Shown: positions 52,720 through 61,463 of the stretch, in pieces
Numbering within the stretch: the first letter of the stretch is position 1
How the letters are laid out: every line of letters begins with the position of its first letter
DNA from: Kappaphycus alvarezii
Taxonomy: Eukaryota; Rhodophyta; Florideophyceae; Gigartinales; Solieriaceae
Direction: 5' to 3'
NCBI GenBank assembly: GCA_002205965.3
Contig: NADL03000517.1
Location: forward strand, 1,736,001 to 1,800,000
DNA length: 64,000 bases
The notes under the pieces: generated by a model
Seen by the model: the letters and a program-made list of their open reading frames with translations, nothing else
Told to the model about the DNA's origin: nothing
Databases searched by the model: none
Translations under genes and position numbers: made by a program

Positions 52720-53526
52720 TTGTTCCTAGAAGACTTCATCCCGCGCATCGCAGAGAAGTTTAACACACCCACAGCCGTCCCCAGTGGAACGGGGGAACAT
52801 ACTTCATGTGCTAATGCGGCCTCATTTCGGGACTTCAGTGAGGAGGAGGTTCTTGGAGCTGTAAGGGGTCTCAAACCGGGATCTTCTGGGGTATTGTCCG
52901 GTTTTAGGCCGAACCATATCGCGGAACTGCTCACGTCTCCGTCTTCATCGGGCCCGTCAGGTTTCCTACCAGCGCTCACGAGTCTCGTTAACATTCTGGC
53001 CTCCGGACGTGCCCCAGCCGCTCTCTCCCCTTGGATATCTGGTGCGCGCCCCTCACCCCGTTGGCCAAGAAGGACGGGGACTCCCCGACCCATCGCCGTT
53101 GGTGAAACGCTTCGTAGATTGCTCGGCAGCTGCTTGATGAAACGAGCTACGAAAAAGGCTGCCAACTATCTCCAACAGCTGCAACTGGGCATCGCCACGA
53201 GGGCCGGCACCGATACTATCGTCCACAGTATCCGTAGGGTTGTCGACAAGTTTGGGACTAGCTCTGAGTACGCTATGCTCACAGTAGACCTCAAAAACGC
53301 TTTTAACCTGTGCAGCAGAACCGCTTTTCTGGACGCCGTCAAACGCCTATTCCCCGAATTGCTGCCATGGGTCTCGTACTGTTACGCAAACGAGCTAGCG
53401 TACTTGTGGTCCGGCCCCCATATCATTCGCAGCATGAGAGGAACTCAGCAAGGGGACAACCTCGGTGGACTTCTATTTGACCTTGTCCTGCACCCCGTCG
53501 TACTTAAGATCCAGGAGCTACTATGA
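52720..53526 (+). CDS. LINE protein, first part (linker and RT motifs A-B)
   Basis: 268 codons. FSEEEVLGAVRGLKPGSSGV, then ALTSLVNILASGRAPAALSP and RPIAVGETLRRLLG (finger region), LQLGIATRAGTDTIVHSIRR, AMLTVDLKNAFNLCSR (motif A), ELLPWVSYCYANELAYLW and GTQQGDNLGGLLFDLVLHP (motif B). The frame closes at 53526, 30-40 bases before motif C resumes in another frame: one frame change separates the two parts. The true start may be upstream; coding-like sequence extends to about 52640. Confidence 0.8.
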   Translation: MFLEDFIPRIAEKFNTPTAVPSGTGEHTSCANAASFRDFSEEEVLGAVRGLKPGSSGVLSGFRPNHIAELLTSPSSSGPSGFLPALTSLVNILASGRAPAALSPWISGARPSPRWPRRTGTPRPIAVGETLRRLLGSCLMKRATKKAANYLQQLQLGIATRAGTDTIVHSIRRVVDKFGTSSEYAMLTVDLKNAFNLCSRTAFLDAVKRLFPELLPWVSYCYANELAYLWSGPHIIRSMRGTQQGDNLGGLLFDLVLHPVVLKIQELL

Positions 53527-53558
53527 TCGGGTAACCAGGAAGACGACACCGTGGTAAC

Positions 53559-55106
53559 TTGCTGCTCCATCTATGGTACCATGATGATGGGTACATCATC
53601 GCTCGCCAAGACCAACTCGCCCGCGCCGTCGAAATACTCTCATCCATCGACGCCACCAGCAGGATACTACACCTATCCCTGCCCAAATGCAGGGTCTGGT
53701 GGCCCACGGCGCCGCCGGCGTCCGTTCAATGCCTACACCCGAAGGAGCTGAAGCAAGAATATAGCGAGGGTACACGTGTCCTAAACGCGCCCGTCGGTTC
53801 CTCGGACTGGACGAGCAAATTCTTCACCACTCACGTCCAGTCCCTCGAACCGTTCCTCGAAGCCGTCATAGAAATTAACAATACGCAAGTGGCTTTTCAG
53901 CTTTTGCGCAATTGCTTCGGGGTATGCAATATAGGATACTTCCTTCGTGTGGTGCCACCCTCTCGCACGGCGGAGGGCGCCGCTATGTTTGACGCCATGA
54001 TAGAGCGATGTCTCCGGACACTCGCCGGAGGAGTACTGGACTCGGATATATTCCGAGAACTCCAACTACCGGTGAAACCCCTGGACCCTAAGAAACCCAC
54101 CCTCGGCTTAGGGTTCACATCGGCGAAAAGCACCGCGGGGACCGCTTTCCTTGCCTCCAGCGCAGCTGCCAACAGGCTGGCCACCGGAATCTTGCCAGCA
54201 CCTATCACGGATCTTACGACGTACAGTGATGCCGTCCGCGCCCACCGAATATGGTCGACCTCCTGCCTGCCCTCACGACTCCTACCCTTTAGTGTATTTT
54301 GCTCAAGCAAAACCCCTCCGAAAAAGGCACTAACAGAAGCAGTCCTGGCGGCAGTTCAAGAAGAGATCCCTCTCGGCGACCAACGAAGGCAAGCTTTCCG
54401 GGCTTCTACGGGCCTTCCCGGCGCAAAGGAATGGGTCTATTGTGCTCCGTGCCCCAGCCTAAGGACCAATATTGACGCCCGTGAGTTCTCAGTGTGGCTC
54501 CAGTACTACCTCCAAGTCCCGCTCTTCGCCCCAGACACACGGTGCCCGCGTACAAACTGCCCTGAGGTCCTCGACTGCCACGGGGATCACCACATGTACT
54601 GCCTGCATGGTGGGTGCCGCACCCGACGACACGACCGTCAAGTCGTCCTCCTCGCCCAAGACCTGCAGAAGGCAGCCCGCCATCCGGCCATCGAGCTGCG
54701 ACAGGGGCTTCACCGCGCAAGGCCGGATATCGCGGCAATGGTTAGCAACGGAGGAACGGACTTTTTTGACGTCACGTTCGTCAATCCTCTTGCGCCCTCC
54801 AATAGGAGAGTGCGTACTTTCAACCCATTCACCTCCCTCAACGCAGCCATCTCCGCCAAACGTAGAAGGCATGAACCACTGCTCGCGACGACTACAAGAG
54901 GAAGGCTTGTGCCTATCCCAATATCCACCCTTGGAGGCTGGCACCCAGACGCGTACCAGGTGCTAACCGATGTCGCGCGGAACGTGGCCGTTCGAGCGAT
55001 GGAGACCTATGGGATGGTTAGAGCGCTGCTTACCCAAAGGCACGCTGCTGCGGACGTCATGTCTGACGCTGCATGCCTGCTCACCGGCATTAAGCCGGCT
55101 CTGTAA
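53559..55106 (+). CDS. LINE protein, second part (RT motif C, zinc finger, restriction-like endonuclease)
   Basis: 515 codons. LLHLWYHDDGYIIARQDQL is RT motif C with the DD pair; LHLSLPKCRVWWPTAP is motif D. After the thumb (LRNCFGVCNIGYFLRVVPP) comes a cysteine/histidine cluster CPRTNCPEVLDCHGDHHMYC (CX4C...HX4C type), then KAARHPAIELRQGL and RPDIAAMVSNGGTDFFDVTF. PD-x13-D is the signature of the restriction-like endonuclease in R2/CRE/NeSL-type LINEs, which nicks target DNA for target-primed reverse transcription. The C-terminal ~95 residues (TSLNAAISAKRRR...) recur in the copy at 325-617. This part is open to its natural stop. Confidence 0.8.
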   Translation: MLLHLWYHDDGYIIARQDQLARAVEILSSIDATSRILHLSLPKCRVWWPTAPPASVQCLHPKELKQEYSEGTRVLNAPVGSSDWTSKFFTTHVQSLEPFLEAVIEINNTQVAFQLLRNCFGVCNIGYFLRVVPPSRTAEGAAMFDAMIERCLRTLAGGVLDSDIFRELQLPVKPLDPKKPTLGLGFTSAKSTAGTAFLASSAAANRLATGILPAPITDLTTYSDAVRAHRIWSTSCLPSRLLPFSVFCSSKTPPKKALTEAVLAAVQEEIPLGDQRRQAFRASTGLPGAKEWVYCAPCPSLRTNIDAREFSVWLQYYLQVPLFAPDTRCPRTNCPEVLDCHGDHHMYCLHGGCRTRRHDRQVVLLAQDLQKAARHPAIELRQGLHRARPDIAAMVSNGGTDFFDVTFVNPLAPSNRRVRTFNPFTSLNAAISAKRRRHEPLLATTTRGRLVPIPISTLGGWHPDAYQVLTDVARNVAVRAMETYGMVRALLTQRHAAADVMSDAACLLTGIKPAL

Positions 55107-55270
55107 GGGCGGTCATGTACTGTAGTGTTACCCATCAGCGACTACTTATCTACGTGTCATATCGTCCTGGGGTCGTGTAACGCATCCTGGGTTGCACTGT
55201 AATCAACATCAGTCCGATTGCTGCAGATGACTTGGCTGAGGACTGACTGCTACCCTGGTACATACGGTAT

Positions 55271-55668
55271 CAGTGCATACTGTACAAACGGTCGTGTCCA
55301 ATCGCGGGCCACGACTACAGTGACTTGGCAACTTCGATGACTTGTGTGCCGTATTTGACAGGTGGCAGTACTGGTGTATAGTGCTACCGGTAATACAGTA
55401 CTTATCGAGCTGTTACCATTCCTATATTGCCATGCGAACGGCTATATAAGGCAGAGCTCTCCACCCGATCGGGGCGATAGGAGAAAAAACAGAGGATAGG
55501 AAAAAGCGGTCAATCGGACTACCTACCTACCTGTGTGTCAACTATCTATGGCGATCGGCCTAATTAAACACACCAAATACGGGGACTGAACGGCATCCCG
55601 GGGGCTTTTGTACCCGTTCACTGTGCCTTCCTTCCTCGCTCCCCCTCGCTGACACTACGCATACTACA
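55271..55668 (+). repeat. Young copia 5' LTR
   Basis: 398 bp, CAGTGCATACTG to GCATACTACA, with a probable TATA box near 55443-55450. Confidence 0.85.
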
Positions 55669-55681
55669 GTTATGGGCCCAG
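55669..55681 (+). other. Primer-binding site, half-tRNA-iMet type (young copia)
   Basis: GTTATGGGCCCAG directly after the 5' LTR. It is a perfect complement of CTGGGCCCATAAC, the conserved anticodon arm of eukaryotic initiator tRNA-Met. Confidence 0.75.
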
Positions 55682-58600
55682 GGAAGGACTTCGAGAAAGG
55701 TTTTGGCATGAAGAACCCTCCGGTATTCGAACCGAATCAAGACCTTCTTGTTTGTAGGAAGAAGGTTTGCGGGATAGGTTCATTTGATTGCAACCGCTGC
55801 AGAGAAGAGAGAAGACAAGTTCTAAAAGTCGGGTTTCCATACGCTTGGACGTCAGCTATATGACAGAGGTCTTCGCTAAGCTCAGAAGAGTCTCGTTGAC
55901 GGAGCACATAAGCAAGGCAAGATCGATTACAAGCATGATGACCAGATCAAGGCTGTCCAGGAGATTGTAGACTTGATCGCACAGTATCCTCCCATCTCTG
56001 TTGTTACGCGCCTCATTGACTATTTCAATAAGGTCAGTTCTTGCAGGCGCAAGAACGATGAGGACTTGAACCGCTGTGTCTCAAGGTTTCGTGGGTTCGC
56101 CGCCGAACACCTGATGAAAGCCGGTTCAACCAGCCAATCGCAAATCGGAGAAGTACTGGAAATAACCCTGCTCAATAACGTCGCTCTCTCAGAAGCGTCC
56201 CTGACCAACGCCAAGCTCCGACTTATTGGAATGGAGGAGGAAAGATGCAAGGGAACGATACGCGCTTAGAAAAAGTTCACATTGACTTTGGATGAGGCAC
56301 AGAAGATATCTCTCAGTACCAGAAAGCTTGGCGTTTCGATTGCAAGAGCCTCTGTGAGTTCCAGTTGTACTGGATTGCTTCCTCAGGTCGTTGTTGCACC
56401 TTAAGTCTGGATGAATCGTTAGATGTACTCTGATCTCTTGCTCAGACTACTAACAGAACTGACGTCTCGGTAACAAAGGCTCAAATTGAGTCTGCAGTTG
56501 ACCATAGAGTTAGAAGTTTCTTTGGAAGTCAAGAGAATGGTCAACGAGAGTCAAGGATCAGAAACCAGTCAACTCATCGCGCTTTTAGCAGAAAGAAGCG
56601 GAAGAATTACGGCAACGACGGCGATAATTTCAAATCCGATCGGGATGGCAAGAGGAAGAAGTCAACAATGCTGGCGGAACTCGTCGGAGAAGCCTGCATG
56701 GACTGTGGAAGTAAGGACCACGCTCGAGATTATTTGAAGTGCCAGCATCTGAGCTATGCAAATTTGAAGATCCGAGAAGCAAAAGATCGCCATGACGAAG
56801 ATTCCGAAAGAAACAGAATACCTGAAAACTTCAATGGGTATTTTCGTCCGGGCTCCAAGCATTTCAAGGGCAAAGGAGCCTGGTAAGCGGAATCCCTACC
56901 AAGTCCGATACTATGCCATTGCACGATGACCCAAATCCTATATTGGATGGGGTTTCCCCAAATCGGCTGGCGGAATAAAGTCAGCGGTGGCGCTGTCTTT
57001 GGCAAGGGCAAAGGAGCCTGGTAAGCGGAATCCCTACCAAGTCCGATATTATGCTATTGCACGATGACCCAAATCCTATATTGGATGGGGTTTCCCCAAA
57101 TCGGCTGGCGGAATAAAGTCAGCGGTGGCGCTGTCCTTGGCAATGGGCATCGAATTCAACTTGGATTCTCTAGATTATGAGAAACTCTACCACGGCTACG
57201 GTGATAATTGCAGCGATGCGAAGCTCACATTTGGTACATGGAGACTTCCTCTTGAAGATTTGAAAGTGAATAAAATCGGTATTCCGTTCTACGTCACTAG
57301 GGGCAATGGTCCTCTTCTACTGGAAATTGTGTCTTGAGAAAGTCAGATGTACTCACTTCACAAACACCTCGTGTTCTTATAATACCACCAGGTGTTTTCG
57401 AGGGATTGGATAGCAAAATCGTGCTTCCAATCTACGTTGCTGAAAGTAGAGAAACTCGAACTCACCTTCATGTTGTCATGAGCCAAATATCCAAAATCTA
57501 AAGCTATCTTGCGACAAAGCGGGCTCTGTTTGGAACAGAAGGAGATTGGGACAACCACAGTAAGAAAAACGCACGCTTCATGGGAAATTCTGCGAAATAC
57601 TTCTCGTCAAAACTTCACCTGTACTCACACTTACCTCTGAAGGACATGAAAGATCTTTGCAAACCAGACGGAGTTCTTTCTCCAGTCTTGGAGCAAGCTC
57701 TAGAAGCAGTTGTGCAAAAGTGCTCTATCTGCAAGACGACTGGAAGGCCACTCAATGTGTGCAATATAACCTTGCGGAGTCCACTTCGAACCTTTAACGA
57801 GGAAGTGCAAATCGATTTCATGTATGTGGTTGAATTAACGAAGTACCCAATATTACATATGAAAGATCTTGGTTCACGCTTTTGTAACGCAGTCGTTGTG
57901 TTGACCAGGGATATGGAAGAAGCTGCAAGGCTCCTTGAAACTCACTGGATCGCGGTGAATGGAGCGCCTGCATCAATATCGTTTGATCAGGAATTCAACA
58001 GTGATGATTTTTGCAAAACGTTGCAAAAACATGGCATCAAACCGAAACCTCGCCCTGCGAGGAGACACAGAAAAATTGGTTCAGTGGAAAGTGCAAACTT
58101 CACTCTGCGTCAGATGTCACTGCGTATTCTCAAGGATGCAATTCACGAACGAAACACGAAGGGTTCTTCGTTCACAGCTCAAGAAATAGTCTCAAGAGCT
58201 GTTCTTGCGACAAATCTTCTCCGTGGAAACAATCGTGTCAGTTCCTTTGAACTTTCAAGAGGATTAAAACCATTTATTCTTGGTCTACCACAGATGCCAG
58301 CGGACTCCGAGTTAATTGACGCAAATTGTGAGCAAGTTGCACGCCATACGCTCTCAAAGGTGCTGGAATCTCGATCACCAAAAACTGTTCCTTCAAACAT
58401 TCTCACACGGGGAACTCCAGTATATTTCTTTGAGAAGCAAACAAAGCATGGTATTTGGAATTTGGGTTACGTCCAAAACGCAAAAGAACATTTCGTCGAG
58501 CTCACACGGAGCAAATACGGAACCGGGAAACGGCTGAAAGTCGCATACGAGGACATACGGCTATACCCATCTTCATCCCTTTTGCAAGAGTTGGACAGTA

Positions 58601-61066
58601 TCGAGGATTCAGAACAAGGACAGGGCAATCAGATCCCGTTGGATGAAGAAGGTGCATCTATTGCCGCTGCACCTATCCTGTCTGCTTCTATACCAAGACC
58701 AATACCAGAGATTGAAAAGTCTCAGAACCAAGCTGTCAATGAAGAAAATCGTTCTTCATTGTTCTCGAGTCGTGTCGATGACATCGAGAGTTCTCGGATA
58801 ATCGTTCCAGAGTCAAAATCGTTCCTTGTGACTGAGATTACTTCCAATCGGGCAAAGTAAAAGAACGTCGAAGCTGATACAAAACAAGTACTCCAACTAG
58901 TCGATCGGACAAAGATGTTGGAAGTACCACTCTTGAGGGAGTAACGAAGTTTCCAAAAGAGTTGAAGTCACAGAAGCAAGCAATACTTCGCCAAATTCGA
59001 ATCGCGATTGGTGATGAGCCTGTGACGGAAAACAAAATCGCTTCGATCGCACCAGGGTGACTTATTGATGAATCTATCGCGAAGGAAAACTCCAATTACA
59101 AGGATAAAAACGCGTATGAGGAAGTATATATTAGAAGCTCACCCAGAGATGCAAATCTTATATCGCATTTCATCCGTAAGGACTAGGCAACGGCTCAGTT
59201 TCCTGTAATACGGGCTCTTCTTTGCGCTGCAGCGATACTTCGACTTTCGTTAGCAACGATTGACATCTCTGGTGCATTTCTCCAATCGGGACCGTTGAAT
59301 CGCAACGTCTATGTCCGCCTGCCCACAGGATGGACTAAGGCGGCTTCTTCGTGTGGAAGCTTCCCGTCCCCGCTTACGGTCTCGTAGAGTCAGGCCGTTT
59401 GTGGCAACTTGCAGTCGAAGAATGGATGTTCGACAATAGACTTGAATTCGTCCCTGGAATACCGAAATTATTTCTGAAACGTGAATCAACTGGAAATCTG
59501 CTTCTCATTGTTACTGAAGTCGTGGCCGAATTTCTTTTGGCTCGAAATGGACAAAGGATTAAAGATTTCCATGTGGCGATTTCCAAACGTTTTAAGGTCG
59601 GCAGATTCATTTCTGATTCGAACTTGGTTTTCAACAGACTCCACATCTTCCAGGACAGCGATCTTAAAATAACTGTCTCAATGAAGGATATTTGGATACT
59701 ATTGTCAAACCAGCATTAGACCGCAATAGAAGGAAGGATTAAGGAGCTAAATGATCACCGGATGAACTTAAGCTGATTCAAGCTCTTGCTGGACAGCTGA
59801 TTTGGTTTGGGCATGGTGTTCTCAGTCCTGCTGCATTTTTGTCTAGTACATTGCAGCAATGAAATTACTATCTCAAAGTGCGCCACTAGAGTGAAGCCAA
59901 TCGGGCTCTTGATGAGATTCGCCAACTAACTCCGGTGCTCACGTGTCACGTGTCTTCTAATCGTGACGTCAGTGCTAACGATGCGGCATATTTAGCATTT
60001 TCTGACGTAAGCCAAGGGAAATAGTCCTACGGCCAAACGGGATACTTCTCGGGAATATTTTCCGCATTCCAAAATATTCCATGCTATTGACTGGCACAGC
60101 TTCAAGCAAGCTCGGGTCTCGTTTTCGTCCATGGTGGCGGAGATATTTACAGCGGCAGAGTCAGCAGATCGGGCTGCACTCATGGCATACTGCTTATCCA
60201 AGATGTACGCTTCCGGCAGCTCCCTGCCACTTATCTTGACGGTTGATTCACATGGACTCTATACTCGACCATCACTACTCTTCACGAAAGTCGTGATTAC
60301 AGGCTCCGTCCCACAGTCGAAAGGCTTAGATGTTCCTTTGAATCCGGAGAGATGGCTGTCATGCAGTGGATGAAAGGCACAAATAACTTGGCTGATGCCT
60401 TGAAAAAGCCGAACTTAAATACTTTCCGAAAACTTAACCGGACTTGTGCACTTGGATGTCTAGACTCGGAGATACTTGATGACGCTGAGAGAATGAAGAC
60501 AGATTGAGAAATTGAGGCCAAAAGAAGAAACATCTTCTAGCTTAACCGATGTACCCACGGATTCCAGCAATCTCTCCTGTTTTGGTTAAGTTCGTATTTA
60601 ATTGACGGTCCAATTCTGTGTTTACATTTCTGTAAGCATGCCTACACAAGAGTCGGTGCATACCTGGTGCCATAGTACTGGTGCAAAATTCATGAGTTAT
60701 GTGCGCCTGAAATTACTGGCATGTTTTTTCGACAGGTGAAAATGCATACCTTTGACAAAGTCTTCTCCTTTATAGGGAGGACTTCCGACGATGAGGCGTT
60801 GAAATATACTCAACCCAGGAGTGCTTTATGTCGTGCAGTATTTCGTAACGTACTGTACATGTCTGATGCTCATAAATAGGGTCTACTGCTGGATTAAGAC
60901 TGTTCATGCGACGAAAAAATACTGTACTGTACGTGGCACGTCAAACGGTTGATTTCAAGATATTCGAGATGTACAGAAATTATTTGGGTTTTCTAGTAAT
61001 TTACTGTGTTAATATTTTACTTTGACCTACTAGGACCGTTTCGGCCCAACTGGGGAGTATGTTGTG

Positions 61067-61463
61067 CAGTGCATACTGTACAAACGGCCGTGTCCAATCG
61101 CGGGCCACGACTACAGTGACTTGGCAACTTCGATGACTTGTGTGCCGTATTTGACAGGTGGCAGTACTGGTGTATAGTGCTACCGGTAATACAGTACTTA
61201 TCGAGCTGTTACCATTCCTATATTGCCATGCGAACGGCTATATAAGGCAGAGCTCTCCACCCGATCGGGGCGATAGGAGAAAAAACAGAGGATAGGAAAA
61301 AGCGGTCAATCGGACTACCTACCTACCTGTGTGTCAACTATCTATGGCGATCGGCCTAATTAAACACACCAAATACGGGACTGAACGGCATCCCGGGGGC
61401 TTTTGTACCCGTTCACTGTGCCTTCCTTCCTCGCTCCCCCTCGCTGACACTACGCATACTACA
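61067..61463 (+). repeat. Young copia 3' LTR
   Basis: 397 bp, about 99.5 percent identical to 55271-55668; preceded by the purine run CTGGGGAG. Confidence 0.85.

Larger units (their letters stand above)
52640..55146 (+). mobile_element. RLE-type LINE, plus strand, nearly complete coding region
   Basis: The best LINE copy here. It has two long frames (52720-53526 and 53559-55106) covering linker, RT, thumb, zinc finger and restriction-like endonuclease, then a 3' UTR that matches 618-655 and the inverted copy near 50030 until about 55146. Beyond that the tail diverges, so the 3' end is altered or truncated, and a copia element follows from 55271. No poly-A tail is seen. No target duplication was identified. 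Confidence 0.8.
55271..61463 (+). mobile_element. Young Ty1/copia element, broken
   Basis: 6.2-kb plus-strand copia element. Parts: 5' LTR 55271-55668 with a TATA box (TATATAAG near 55443); primer-binding motif 55669-55681; gag (about 55672-56760) including a CX2C knuckle-like region (CMDCGSKDHARDYLKC); a protease-region segment (about 56870-57340) with an internal short tandem duplication; integrase (57580-58860) with a Cys pair CSICKTTG and a DDE-type core; an SH3-like tail; RT (about 59180-59720, PLNRNVYVRLPTGW); RNase H (about 59760-60530, MQWMKGTNNLADALKKP); 3' LTR 61067-61463. The LTRs differ at about 2 of 397 positions, so insertion was very recent, yet the coding region has roughly five to ten breaks. 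No clear target duplication was seen. Confidence 0.85.

Noticed and set aside
55669-55681. A tRNA-Met gene fragment at GTTATGGGCCCAG
   Set aside because: The sequence is the complement of the anticodon arm only, sits exactly at the LTR edge and recurs in other copia elements, so it is a primer-binding site.
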